Assembly (NCBI RefSeq): GCF_038002165.1
Contig: NZ_JBBOBR010000001.1
Coordinates: 1,426,001-1,490,000 of the forward strand
Direction: 5' to 3'
DNA: 64,000 bases
From: Cytobacillus sp. FSL H8-0458
Lineage (GTDB): Bacteria > Bacillota > Bacilli > Bacillales > Cytobacillaceae
Numbering within the stretch: the stretch's first letter is position 1; every line of letters begins with the position of its first letter. Of this stretch, positions 27,937-37,419 are shown in pieces. Both the position numbers and the translations under genes were made by a program. Under the pieces are notes generated by a model. It made no database searches and was not told the origin of the DNA. It saw nothing but the letters and a program-made list of their open reading frames with translations.

Positions 27937-28866
27937 ATGAAAAAGTTAGCACGTGATATATATAAAAATCGGATCTGGCTCCTTATGGTATTGCCTGGAA
28001 CCATTTGGCTGCTGCTATTCTCCTATTTGCCAATGTTTGGACAGGTCTTGGCTTTTAAGAAATTCCGAATTGACCCTGATGGATTCTTTGCAAGTGTTGT
28101 GAATAGTGAATGGGTTGGATTGGATAACTTTGAATATTTGTTTAGCACAAGTGATGCATGGATCATAACGAGAAATACTCTTGTTTATAATATTATCTTT
28201 ATTGTAGTAGGGCTTGTAGCTGCGGTAGGGACAGCTATCCTGCTAAGTGAGTTAATGAATAAGAGATTATCTAAAGTCTATCAAACTTCCATTCTATTCC
28301 CGCATTTTATTTCCTGGGTTATCGGGAGTTACTTTGTTTTTACGTTCTTAAGTACGGATTATGGTTTGCTCAATCATATTCTCGGATGGCTCGGCATTGA
28401 TCCCGTTTCATGGTATAGCGAACCAAAATATTGGCCATTTATCCTTGTGTTTATGAGTCTGTGGAAAGGTGTGGGTTATGGAAGTATTGTTTATTTAGCT
28501 TCCATCGTTGGGATTGATCGAACCTATTATGAGGCTGCGATGATCGACGGTGCCTCAAAATGGAAGCAGATTAAGCATGTTACCCTGCCCATGCTTAAGC
28601 CTTTAATGATTATCTTGACAATTATGAATATCGGAAGAATTTTCAATTCCGATTTTGGATTGTTTTATCAAGTTCCAAGGGATTCAGGTGCATTGTATTC
28701 GGTTACAAACGTTATAGATACATTCGTGTACCGCGGCCTTATGAACCTGGGTGATATTGGTATGAGTACAGCGGCAGGTCTTTATCAGTCAGCAGTAGGA
28801 TTTATTCTTGTCATTATTACCAACTACATTGTCAGAAAAGTTGATGAGGAAAGTGCCTTGTTTTAA
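27937..28866 (+). CDS. Carbohydrate ABC transporter permease, LplB/NgtP1-like
   Basis: A 309-residue inner-membrane permease with about six helices and the ABC-contact EAA loop (YYEAAMIDGASKWKQIKHVTLPML). It is the first gene of an importer operon, with GAGGGGAGG as ribosome binding site. Length and N-terminal LLMVLPGTIWLLLFSYLPMFG fit the LplB group of CUT1-type importers, which take up oligosaccharides. Its partner permease is 35 bases downstream. Confidence 0.92.
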   Translation: MKKLARDIYKNRIWLLMVLPGTIWLLLFSYLPMFGQVLAFKKFRIDPDGFFASVVNSEWVGLDNFEYLFSTSDAWIITRNTLVYNIIFIVVGLVAAVGTAILLSELMNKRLSKVYQTSILFPHFISWVIGSYFVFTFLSTDYGLLNHILGWLGIDPVSWYSEPKYWPFILVFMSLWKGVGYGSIVYLASIVGIDRTYYEAAMIDGASKWKQIKHVTLPMLKPLMIILTIMNIGRIFNSDFGLFYQVPRDSGALYSVTNVIDTFVYRGLMNLGDIGMSTAAGLYQSAVGFILVIITNYIVRKVDEESALF

Positions 28867-28901
28867 TCTCATTTCTTCAGGGAGGGAGGTTTTTTAGCAA
28901 T

Positions 28902-29891
28902 ATGCCAGAACTAGAACAAAATCAATCAAGAATTGATATAACTAGTACAGTGGAAGGAATGAAAGGGGGTGAGGTAAAAAAACGGAAGAAAAAGTATCGC
29001 GATCCCCAAGCATTGAACCCAATCGTTAATAAAATTATAAGTATAATACTGGGGATTTTAGCGTTTGCGTGTATTTTTCCTTTCATATATGTAATTATCA
29101 TCTCTTTTACCAGTGAAGAAAGTATTGTCCGAAATGGCTTTCAATTAGTTCCAAAAGATTGGAGTACTGACGCTTATCAGTATCTATGGGGCATGAAGGA
29201 GCAGCTTTTCCGCTCTTACGGTGTAACTATATTTGTTACCATTGTCGGTACGGTCATCAGTGTGCTTATGATTACCTTTTATTCCTATGCGATTTCAAGA
29301 CCGCAATTTAAGTATAGAAGGTTTTTCACCTTCCTGGCGTTCTTTACAATGCTATTCAGCGGCGGACTGGTTCCTACTTATATTGTAGTTACTCAGTTCC
29401 TGCACTTGAAAGACACGATTTGGGCTTTAATTTTACCACTATCAATGAACGCTTTTTATATCATTATTATGAGAACATTTTTCCTAAAGTCTGTTTCTGA
29501 GTCGATCTTAGAATCAGCAAGGATAGACGGGGCAAGTGAGCTTCGGATTTTTTTTCAAATCATCTTCCCGCTTTCTCTGCCGGGAATAGCCACGATTGCT
29601 CTATTTAGCACACTTGGCTATTGGAATGATTGGTTTACGGCGTTACTGTATATTGATAATCCTAATTTAGTGCCACTTCAGTCATTACTCATGAAGATAG
29701 AGGCAAATCTTGAATTCATGAGGCAAAATATGGATGTTGCCAGCATGCAAATGAGCTTGTTTGATACCATCCCGCAAGAATCAGCAAAAATGGCCATGGT
29801 TGTTATCGCCACCTTACCAATAGCAATTTCATATCCGTTCTTCCAGAAGTACTTTATCAGCGGGCTTACTATTGGCGGCGTTAAAGAATAA
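28902..29891 (+). CDS. Carbohydrate ABC transporter permease, LplC/NgtP2-like
   Basis: A 329-residue second permease with six helices and an EAA loop (ILESARIDGASELRIFFQIIFPLSLPG). A 40-residue charged cytoplasmic extension (KGGEVKKRKKKYRDPQ) precedes the first helix, longer than in many LplC proteins. RBS GGGAGGGAGG lies upstream. No ATPase gene exists in the locus, so a shared MsmK/MsmX-type ATPase must energise it. Confidence 0.92.
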   Translation: MPELEQNQSRIDITSTVEGMKGGEVKKRKKKYRDPQALNPIVNKIISIILGILAFACIFPFIYVIIISFTSEESIVRNGFQLVPKDWSTDAYQYLWGMKEQLFRSYGVTIFVTIVGTVISVLMITFYSYAISRPQFKYRRFFTFLAFFTMLFSGGLVPTYIVVTQFLHLKDTIWALILPLSMNAFYIIIMRTFFLKSVSESILESARIDGASELRIFFQIIFPLSLPGIATIALFSTLGYWNDWFTALLYIDNPNLVPLQSLLMKIEANLEFMRQNMDVASMQMSLFDTIPQESAKMAMVVIATLPIAISYPFFQKYFISGLTIGGVKE

Positions 29892-29915
29892 ACAACGGAA
29901 AAGAGGAGAAAAGAA

Positions 29916-31370
29916 ATGAAGAAGAATTTAGGCCTTTTACTTGCATTAGTTCTGCTTATCGGAACCTTTCTTTCTGCTTGCAGCAGCAAGGACAGTTCCA
30001 CGGAAGATAATAGCGGCAAAGATGGACAGCCCTATGAAATTAAATGGTATACCATTGGAACCCCTCAAAAAGATACTGAAAAAGTTTTTGCTGAAGTTAA
30101 TAAATATCTTAAGAAAGAAATCAATGCCACAGTTAAAATGACCCAAATTGACTGGGGTGATTGGGCACAAAAATCACAAGTAATGATTAATTCTGGAGAA
30201 CCATTTGACATTATTTTCACAAATGGAACTGATTATGTCCAAAACGCACAAAAAGGTGCTTTCCTTGCGGTTGATGATCTGTTGGATAAGGAAGGCAAAG
30301 AGCTTAAGAATGTTATTGACCCTGCACTTTTAGAAGGCATTAAGATTGACGGGAAAATTTATGGAGTTCCTACGAATAAAGAAGCTGCGAGACAATCCGT
30401 TTACACATTTAATAAGAGTCTTGTAGATAAATATAAATTTGATATTTCGAAAGTGAAATCACTGGAAGATCTTGAGCCAATGTTAAAGGTTATTAAAGAG
30501 AATGAGCCAAAAATCACACCAATGGCAACATTTAAAGCGTATCTGCCATTTGACTATATCTTTAATAATGAAATGCCATTTGGCATACCTTTTGAAGGTG
30601 ATAGAGACCAAGTTGTAAATCCATTTGAAACTGATTTAGCTATGCAAGCATACAAAACTATGCATTCCTATTATAAAGCTGGATATCTTAAAGAAGATGC
30701 TGCGACAAGTAAAGACAGCTGGCCAATGGATGTGGAAAACTGGTTTGTGCGTATGGGTGATTCCCAGCCATATGCAGATTTAATCTGGTCTCGTGCAGCT
30801 AAATATGAGGTAGTTTCTGTACCGGCGGAACAGCCAGTTACAATTAATGATTCTGTTTCTGGTTCTATTCAGGCTATCTCTGCAACATCAAAGAATCCTG
30901 AGAAAGCTATGGAATTCTTAACATTACTTAACACTGATCCATACCTTCGCAACCTGGTTGATAAAGGGATTGAAGGCGTCCACTATAACAAGAATAGTGA
31001 TGGAGCAATTGAAGATTTACCAGCACGCATTGATAGCTATAACTTGCCAACTTACTCTTTAGGAAACCACTTCATCTTATATCTATACCAAAATGATCCG
31101 GAAGATAAGTGGGAGAAATTTAAGGAGTTCAACGATTCTGCTAAAGCAGCGCCGACACTTGGTTTCCACTTTAACAGTGACCCGGTAAGATCTGAGCTTG
31201 CAGCGATTACGAATATCTCTAAAGAATTCTATCCAGCATTGGCAACAGGATCTGTTAACCCGGAAGAATATCTTCCAAAATTTAATAAGAAGTTAAAAGA
31301 AGCTGGTCTTGATAAAGTAATAAAAGAAATTCAAAAGCAATACGACGAATGGAAGGAAGAACAAAAATAA
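29916..31370 (+). CDS. Oligosaccharide-binding lipoprotein of the ABC importer, NgtS-like
   Basis: A 484-residue extracytoplasmic solute-binding protein. The signal peptide ends in the lipobox LSAC, with lipidated Cys at residue 23. The C-terminal segment (PTLGFHFNSDPVRSELAAI, LKEAGLDKVIKEIQKQYDEW) matches the DUF3502-type ending of LplA-like proteins. Pneumococcal NgtS, which binds N-glycan oligosaccharides released by EndoD, has the same architecture and gene order neighbours. Glycosidases on both sides make N-glycan the likely ligand here; exact structure is not predictable. RBS AAGAGGAG precedes the ATG. Confidence 0.88.
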   Translation: MKKNLGLLLALVLLIGTFLSACSSKDSSTEDNSGKDGQPYEIKWYTIGTPQKDTEKVFAEVNKYLKKEINATVKMTQIDWGDWAQKSQVMINSGEPFDIIFTNGTDYVQNAQKGAFLAVDDLLDKEGKELKNVIDPALLEGIKIDGKIYGVPTNKEAARQSVYTFNKSLVDKYKFDISKVKSLEDLEPMLKVIKENEPKITPMATFKAYLPFDYIFNNEMPFGIPFEGDRDQVVNPFETDLAMQAYKTMHSYYKAGYLKEDAATSKDSWPMDVENWFVRMGDSQPYADLIWSRAAKYEVVSVPAEQPVTINDSVSGSIQAISATSKNPEKAMEFLTLLNTDPYLRNLVDKGIEGVHYNKNSDGAIEDLPARIDSYNLPTYSLGNHFILYLYQNDPEDKWEKFKEFNDSAKAAPTLGFHFNSDPVRSELAAITNISKEFYPALATGSVNPEEYLPKFNKKLKEAGLDKVIKEIQKQYDEWKEEQK

Positions 31371-31458
31371 AATTAAAACTCGCCTGCCGGCGAGCTGGTT
31401 AGGGCGAAAGCAAAGGTGGAGTTGCTATTGTGCCTAATAGCAAGGTTCTGTCTATGCG

Positions 31459-31498
31459 AAAAATCAAGCTGAGTGTAAATTTCTCAGCTTGATTTTAT
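31459..31498 (+). terminator. Terminator after the binding-protein gene
   Basis: AAATCAAGCTGAG (31461-31473) pairs with CTCAGCTTGATTTT (31483-31496). It probably lowers read-through into the two-component genes. Confidence 0.75.
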
Positions 31499-31555
31499 TT
31501 CATCTTCTTTTATTGTTAAACTAAAGAAAATAATTTGATTAATAGGGAAGAAACC

Positions 31556-33355
31556 ATGGATATCAGGAGAAAAAAGCGTTTTAAACAAAATATTTTTAAT
31601 AAACTCTTTCTAATTTCTTCACTGACGATTATCGTCACCGTGATTATCTTAATTGTGACCATAACCAATTACTATTCGGATGTGATAATCCAGAAGGAAG
31701 TAAATATTAATACAAGAACAATGGAAAGAGTAGAAGATTACTTTTCCACTAAAGAAGCAGATATTAATCGGGCTAAGCAGGACTTTTATACAAATGGGAA
31801 TGTAATTGATGATGTCAACTTCGCCCTTCAGAACGGATATGAGAAATATCTGGAATATCGATTAGATAAATATTCCGAAAGCCGCACGTCGATTCCGAAT
31901 AATATAGATACTTATTTTAATGCCTATTTAGGTCAAGATAGTGATATCAATGCGATTCGAATGCGTTCATTAGAGAATCCTTCGATTGAATATATGTTTA
32001 TTTACAATTGGCTGAGATGGAATAGGAGTATGATAGAATATCCTATCGATTCAAGCTCCTTCCTTTCAGGAGAAATACCTGCGATCAATCCAGAAAGTCA
32101 GACAAATGACCAAAAATATAAAAATACCATTACAAAAAAAATGGTTATTAATAATCCGGTGACCTTAAAAAGACTGGGTGAAATCACCATCTATTATTCC
32201 ACCGACCGCTTAGATAAAATTGTGAAAAAACATGATCGGATTCTCGCTTCCTTTTTTTTAATGGATGCTGATGGCAAGATCATTTATTCGGTTAATAAGG
32301 CTCATATACCATTAGAAATAATCAAACAAATCAAGCCGGAAACAAATGAAACGAAATTAAAGTGGAATAAAGACCATTTTTATATAAATACGATAGCCAA
32401 TAAAGGAGATTATACTTATATCAGTGTGATTCCTGATAGGGGTTGGCAAAAGCTTACTATTGTAAGATGGACCATGTGGGTAGTAATTATTTTTTTCATT
32501 ATAGCCTCGATCTTGTTTTCCTATTCTTTTACACACAACTATTCACGGCGAATTAATAAAATTGTGGCGATTATTCGTCAGGTTGAAAAAGGAAACCTGG
32601 ATGCAAGAATTCCAATATCCAAGCGTGAAGATGAATTATCAAAGATTGCCATTAACATCAATTCCATGTTAGATGAATTAAATAGTTATATTGAAGAATT
32701 TTACATGCTGAATTTAAAGCAGCAGCAGGCAGAATTAAAAGCCCTTCAGGCACAAATTGATCCTCATTTTTTATTCAATACGCTTGAAGCAATTCGAATG
32801 GTCGCTGTTATGGAGGGTTCAAAGACATCCAGCAAAATGATCTTTCATTTATCAAAATTGTTTCGCTATTCGCTTGAGGAGAAAGATACAGTCCCTTTAT
32901 ATACAGAATTGGAATATGTGAAGCAATACTTAAAACTCATGCAATTTAAATATCCGAATAGACTGCAAGTTCATTTCGATATCTCAGGTGATGTTGAACA
33001 GATACCAGTGCAAAAGCTCATTTTGCAGCCGATTATTGAAAACTACTTTGTCCATGGTTTTAAAAAGGCCCGGTCTGACAATGAGTTAATAATTCGTGCT
33101 GTTCATCATCGAGATAAAATCGAAATTAGTGTAGAGGATAATGGCAGGGGGATGATGGAAGATGAGCTTGCGAAGCTTGTCCATCATATCAATCGTAAAG
33201 AGGGTGATGAGATGAGATCGATTGGATTAAGAAATATTAATCAGCGATTAAAACTGAAATATGGGGAATCGTATGGTCTAACACTGCAGAGTACAAATGA
33301 TAAAGGAATGATGGTGACATTGTTGATTCCTGCAAGGGAGATATATCATGTTTAA
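31556..33355 (+). CDS. YesM-type sensor histidine kinase
   Basis: Membrane sensor kinase of the LytS/YesM (HPK8) class. ATG 31556 is preferred over an in-frame TTG at 31535 because GGGAAG lies 5 bases upstream; the product is 599 residues. It has helices at about 18-42 and 305-327 that flank an extracytoplasmic sensor domain of about 260 residues. A HAMP domain (KIVAIIRQVEKGNLDARI), the His_kinase phosphoacceptor H404 (QIDPHFLFNTLEAI) and a C-terminal ATPase domain with the N box (QPIIENYFVHG) and DNGRGM follow. The stop overlaps the start of the response regulator (ATGTTTAA). It probably senses the imported glycan or the loaded binding protein. Confidence 0.92.
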   Translation: MDIRRKKRFKQNIFNKLFLISSLTIIVTVIILIVTITNYYSDVIIQKEVNINTRTMERVEDYFSTKEADINRAKQDFYTNGNVIDDVNFALQNGYEKYLEYRLDKYSESRTSIPNNIDTYFNAYLGQDSDINAIRMRSLENPSIEYMFIYNWLRWNRSMIEYPIDSSSFLSGEIPAINPESQTNDQKYKNTITKKMVINNPVTLKRLGEITIYYSTDRLDKIVKKHDRILASFFLMDADGKIIYSVNKAHIPLEIIKQIKPETNETKLKWNKDHFYINTIANKGDYTYISVIPDRGWQKLTIVRWTMWVVIIFFIIASILFSYSFTHNYSRRINKIVAIIRQVEKGNLDARIPISKREDELSKIAININSMLDELNSYIEEFYMLNLKQQQAELKALQAQIDPHFLFNTLEAIRMVAVMEGSKTSSKMIFHLSKLFRYSLEEKDTVPLYTELEYVKQYLKLMQFKYPNRLQVHFDISGDVEQIPVQKLILQPIIENYFVHGFKKARSDNELIIRAVHHRDKIEISVEDNGRGMMEDELAKLVHHINRKEGDEMRSIGLRNINQRLKLKYGESYGLTLQSTNDKGMMVTLLIPAREIYHV

Positions 33356-34856
33356 GGTGCTTTTAGTCGATGATGAATCAATTATTACGATGGGGCTCCA
33401 GGCTTTACTAGATTGGGAGGACTATGGATTTGAAATAGTTTCAACAGCGGAGAGCGGTGAAGAGGCGCTCCAGTTCCTTAAACAAAACCCTATTGATCTG
33501 CTCGTTACGGACATATTAATGGAAGAAATGACTGGCTTAGAGTTAATTAAAGAAGTGAAAAAAGTCCAGCCGAAGGTTAAAAGTATAGTGCTGACAGGTT
33601 ATCAGGAGTTCGAGTTTATTAAACAGGGCTTGCTATTGGGAATAGAAAACTATTTAGTGAAACCAGTTGATGAGGATGAATTAGTTTCAACCATCCGAAA
33701 TGTTGCTCAAAAATTGAAAGCCATTTCGGGTGAAGGTCAGAAGCAAGAGTCAAATACCCTTATGGATAACACACTTTGGCAATTTTTAAATGGTGATATT
33801 GAAAAAAAGGAATGTCTTGAAAAATTATCCTTATACAATTTGGAGTTTAACCGGCCATTGTATAATGTGTCTATTTTAAGTTATGAAAATGGCAGCAATG
33901 CGGAAATAGCCAAGGAAAATAGGAACTATATAGAAGAACATTATCCAGTTACCTGCCTCTTCAGCCCAAATCAGGAATTACTGATGATCTTTGAGGGGAC
34001 AAGTGAAGAGGAGTTAATTCAGTACAATCAAAAACTGACCGACTACTTAAAAAGTGACAGAAGCAGTTCAGGGTTATTTTATTTAGCAATGGGAAATCCC
34101 GTCAAGACGATAGAAGAGCTGGAAAAAAGTTTTAACCTGGCAAGAGAGTATAGTTTACTCCAATTATATTCGAATCCTAATGTCCTTCTTTCAAAGCGTT
34201 TCGTGGTGGATAAGCAGGAAGAATTGAAAAAACAGCAAGAGTTTAAGGAGAATATTGTCAAACAGCTTTTGCAGGCGGGGAAAGAAGATTCGCTCAAGGT
34301 AATAGATTTGTTCTTTAAGGATTTAATAAAGCATTCAAATTATATTTCCCCGCAAGCTGTCAAAAAATATACATTTGATCTAATCTCTTATATACATTAC
34401 TATTTGCAGCCAGACGATCTTTCCTATTATACAGCTTCTGTGGAAAGAATGGTTTACAGCCATGATATCCATCAGCTGAAGGCAGTTTTAAAGGAATACT
34501 GCAGGGAACTGCGGCTTGCCATTAATCAGGAGGCAAGTAAGCGCAGTCCTATTGTCCAGAACGTGCTTGACTATATTCATGCCCACTATGATCAAGGGGT
34601 TTCGTTAAAAACATTAGGCCAGCAGTTCCATGTCAATGCCATTTATTTAGGCCAGTTGTTTCAAAAAGAGCTAGGGGTGGTCTTTTCCGAATACCTAAAT
34701 CGTTTCCGGCTGGAAAAAGCAAAGGAATTGCTGAGAACCACTCATTATCGTGCAGGTGAAATTGGCAAGATGGTAGGCTATTCAGATACGACATATTTCT
34801 ATAAACAATTTAAGAAAACTGTTGGAACCACGCCGAGCGAGTGGAGGAAAATTTGA
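33348..34856 (+). CDS. YesN-type AraC-family response regulator
   Basis: A 502-residue regulator: receiver domain (1-120; phosphoacceptor D55 in LLVTDILMEEMTG, Lys in ENYLVKPVDEDEL), an undefined middle region, and two C-terminal AraC helix-turn-helix motifs (about 405-500; SLKTLGQQFHVNAIYLGQLF and AGEIGKMVGYSDTTYFYKQF). It overlaps the kinase gene by 8 bases, ensuring co-translation. It would activate the importer and perhaps the exoglycosidase operon; a candidate repeated target is at 27861-27892. Confidence 0.92.
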   Translation: MFKVLLVDDESIITMGLQALLDWEDYGFEIVSTAESGEEALQFLKQNPIDLLVTDILMEEMTGLELIKEVKKVQPKVKSIVLTGYQEFEFIKQGLLLGIENYLVKPVDEDELVSTIRNVAQKLKAISGEGQKQESNTLMDNTLWQFLNGDIEKKECLEKLSLYNLEFNRPLYNVSILSYENGSNAEIAKENRNYIEEHYPVTCLFSPNQELLMIFEGTSEEELIQYNQKLTDYLKSDRSSSGLFYLAMGNPVKTIEELEKSFNLAREYSLLQLYSNPNVLLSKRFVVDKQEELKKQQEFKENIVKQLLQAGKEDSLKVIDLFFKDLIKHSNYISPQAVKKYTFDLISYIHYYLQPDDLSYYTASVERMVYSHDIHQLKAVLKEYCRELRLAINQEASKRSPIVQNVLDYIHAHYDQGVSLKTLGQQFHVNAIYLGQLFQKELGVVFSEYLNRFRLEKAKELLRTTHYRAGEIGKMVGYSDTTYFYKQFKKTVGTTPSEWRKI

Positions 34857-34906
34857 TTAGCCAGCAGTATAGACATCTTTTCACTTAAAGGGTATTCGAG
34901 TTATAT

Positions 34907-34926
34907 GTCAAATGTAAGCGTTTGAC
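34907..34926 (+). promoter_or_regulatory. Palindromic cre-like site upstream of GH1
   Basis: GTCAAATGTAAGCGTTTGAC is an imperfect palindrome whose core TGTAAGCGTTT matches a cre half site plus centre. It lies about 90 bases before the GH1 start, indicating possible carbon catabolite repression of the GH1-ROK-ROK-GH2 genes. Confidence 0.4.
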
Positions 34927-35016
34927 TAATGGTTTAATCGACATATTTAAAATCGGTTATATATAGAATATAAGTCACGATAGAATTTGAAAATATTAGT
35001 TTTAAAAGGAGAGGGA

Positions 35017-36432
35017 ATGTTGGATCACACATTAAAAAACACTAACCTTACCTATCGGTTTCCGAAAAATTTTTGGTGGGGCAGTGCAGCATCTGGTCCG
35101 CAAACAGAAGGAGCAGCACAAAGTGACGGAAAAAAACCAAACATTTATGACTACTGGTACAGCATTGAGCCAGAGAGCTTTCATAATAAAGTTGGGCCGG
35201 AGCATACTTCTGATTTCTACCACCGTTACAAACAAGATATACAGTTAATGAAGGAAGTGGGACATAATTCATTCCGGACCTCGATTCAGTGGTCGCGCTT
35301 AATACCTAAAGGTGACGGAAAAGTCAATCTGCAGGCAGTTAATTTTTACAATCGTGTGATTGATGAACTGATTGCTAACGATATTGAACCATTTATGAAC
35401 CTTTATCACTTTGATATGCCTATGTGCATGCAGGAAAAAGGCGGCTGGGAAAGCAGGGAAGTGATTAATGCCTATGTAAAATTTGCAGAAACCTGTTTTC
35501 GGTTATTTGGGGACCGGGTGAAATATTGGTTTACCTTTAATGAACCGATTGTTCCTGTTGAAGCCGGCTATCTATATAACTTGCATTATCCAAAAATAGT
35601 GGACTTCAAGCGCGGAGCGCAGGTGGCCCACAATACCATTGTTGCCCATGCAAAAGCAGTAGAAATCTTTAAAAAATTAAATGTAAAGGGGAAGATAGGA
35701 ATCATCCTGAATTTAACACCTTCTTACCCAAGGAGCGAAAATCTGGAGGATGTGCAGGCAGCTCATGTTGCCGATCTGTTCTTTAATCGCAGTTTCCTGG
35801 ATCCTGTCACAAAAGGCGAGTATCCAAAGGAACTTATAGGAATTTTAAAAGAAAGAGAGCTTCTTCCAGCAGTAGAACCAGAAGATTTACAGGTTATCCG
35901 TCAGAATCGGATTGATATTTTAGGAGTAAACTACTATCAGCCTCGCCGTGTCAAAGCAAAGACAAAGCCAGAGCCAGCGGGGGCTCCATTCATGCCGGAA
36001 CATCTGTTTGATCCCTATATTAAGCCGGACCGGAAAATCAATCCACATCGCGGCTGGGAAATATGTGAGGAAGTTATCTATGACATCATGATGGATATTC
36101 GGGACAATTATGGCAATATCCCATTCTTTATTTCTGAGAATGGAATGGGTGTAGAGGGGGAAGAGAAATTCCGCAATTCTGAAGGATTCATTGAGGATGA
36201 TTACCGGATTGAGTTTATCCAGGAGCATTTAAAGTGGGTACATAAAGGCCTGGGGGAAGGGGCGAATTGTCTAGGCTATCATCTTTGGACTTTTATGGAT
36301 AACTGGTCATGGGCAAATGCCTATAAGAATCGCTATGGATTAGTTGAAGTAGATTTAAAAAATGATTTAAACCGTACGATTAAAAAATCAGGCAGATGGT
36401 ATAAGCAGTTATCTGCAAACAACGGTTTTTAA
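35017..36432 (+). CDS. GH1 beta-glycosidase (candidate beta-mannosidase)
   Basis: A cytoplasmic retaining beta-glycosidase of 471 residues. ATG 35017 follows AAAGGAGAGGG; the in-frame TTG at 34987 is rejected. Both catalytic glutamates are in place: E176 in TFNEP (acid/base) and E374 in SENGMG (nucleophile). GH1 includes beta-glucosidases, 6-phospho-beta-glycosidases and some beta-mannosidases. The locus needs an enzyme to split the Man-beta-1,4-GlcNAc core left after alpha-mannose removal, and no GH130 or GH5 gene is visible, so this is a candidate. It is first of a probable GH1-ROK-ROK-GH2 operon. Specificity is inferred only from context. Confidence 0.85.
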   Translation: MLDHTLKNTNLTYRFPKNFWWGSAASGPQTEGAAQSDGKKPNIYDYWYSIEPESFHNKVGPEHTSDFYHRYKQDIQLMKEVGHNSFRTSIQWSRLIPKGDGKVNLQAVNFYNRVIDELIANDIEPFMNLYHFDMPMCMQEKGGWESREVINAYVKFAETCFRLFGDRVKYWFTFNEPIVPVEAGYLYNLHYPKIVDFKRGAQVAHNTIVAHAKAVEIFKKLNVKGKIGIILNLTPSYPRSENLEDVQAAHVADLFFNRSFLDPVTKGEYPKELIGILKERELLPAVEPEDLQVIRQNRIDILGVNYYQPRRVKAKTKPEPAGAPFMPEHLFDPYIKPDRKINPHRGWEICEEVIYDIMMDIRDNYGNIPFFISENGMGVEGEEKFRNSEGFIEDDYRIEFIQEHLKWVHKGLGEGANCLGYHLWTFMDNWSWANAYKNRYGLVEVDLKNDLNRTIKKSGRWYKQLSANNGF

Positions 36433-36479
36433 TCATATACCTGGAAATCCAGAAATCTCAAAAGCGGGTGAAACCAGTG

Positions 36480-37385
36480 ATGAAAGCTTATATGGTAATT
36501 GATATTGGCGGCACCTATATAAAGTATGCTGTTATGGACAGAGAGGCAAATAAAAAAAAAAGCGGGAAGTTTCCAACTCCTAAGGAAGGACTAGAGACTT
36601 TTCTGCAACTTATTGGCGATATGGTAGAAAAATATAAAAAATCCTATGAACTCGAAGGAATTGCTATAAGCTCCCCTGGTGCTGTCGATGTGAAAACAGG
36701 GATGATTGGCGGTGCAAGTGCTATCCCTTATATACATGGAGGATCGATGACAAACCTTTTAAAGGAGCGGACAGGTCTTAAGGCATCGATTGAAAATGAT
36801 GCCAATTGTGCCGCTTTGGCGGAAGGCTGGCTGGGGGCGGCTAAGGACGCAGATTACTATATTTGTATTGTAATTGGAACGGGGATTGGCGGCAGTATTG
36901 TCATAAATCATTCCATTTTACGAGGGGCATCACTCCATGGCGGCGAGTTCGGGTATATGATAATGGGCGAATCTTACCAAAATGGTATAAGTCCGCTTCA
37001 ATCCACTTGGAGTCTAACTGCCTCAACAAATGCCCTTGTCAGGGAGGTCGAAAGAAAAAAGTCTCTGACGCAGGGGCTGTTAAATGGGGAGGAAGTATTT
37101 CGACTGGCAGAAATGGGAGACCCAGCTGCACTAGAAGCTTTAGAGCGATTTTACAAAAAAATAGCCATCGGCATTTATAATTTGAAATATGCTTTAGACC
37201 CTGAAAAGATTCTTATAGGCGGGGGAATTAGCAAGCGCCGGGAAGTCATAGAAGGGATTAACCGTGAATTAAGGTTATTGAAGGATGATATTTCAAGTTT
37301 ACATATAGAAGTTGAAGCGTGCGAATTTGACAATGATGCAAACCTGATTGGCGCCTTGTTTCATTTCTTACGGGCTCACGCTTGA
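36480..37385 (+). CDS. ROK-family sugar kinase, zinc motif absent
   Basis: A 301-residue ROK protein with the ATP-binding opening VIDIGGTYIKYAVMD, catalytic-type ENDANCAALAE and IGTGIGGSIVIN. The ROK cysteine-rich zinc motif (CxCGxxGC) is not present; that place reads ESYQNGISPLQST, as in some kinases for N-acetylated or modified sugars. No DNA-binding domain is present, so it is a kinase, not a repressor. ATG 36480 is chosen; GTG 36468 is an alternative start. Mannose, GlcNAc or ManNAc are possible substrates. Confidence 0.85.
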   Translation: MKAYMVIDIGGTYIKYAVMDREANKKKSGKFPTPKEGLETFLQLIGDMVEKYKKSYELEGIAISSPGAVDVKTGMIGGASAIPYIHGGSMTNLLKERTGLKASIENDANCAALAEGWLGAAKDADYYICIVIGTGIGGSIVINHSILRGASLHGGEFGYMIMGESYQNGISPLQSTWSLTASTNALVREVERKKSLTQGLLNGEEVFRLAEMGDPAALEALERFYKKIAIGIYNLKYALDPEKILIGGGISKRREVIEGINRELRLLKDDISSLHIEVEACEFDNDANLIGALFHFLRAHA

Positions 37386-37419
37386 AGTAAAAGCAACTAA
37401 ATATTTGGAGGAAGCTGAA

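Noticed and set aside
31379..31394. GC-rich hairpin CTCGCC-TGCC-GGCGAG after the binding-protein gene
   Set aside because: No T-tract; the better terminator is at 31461-31496.
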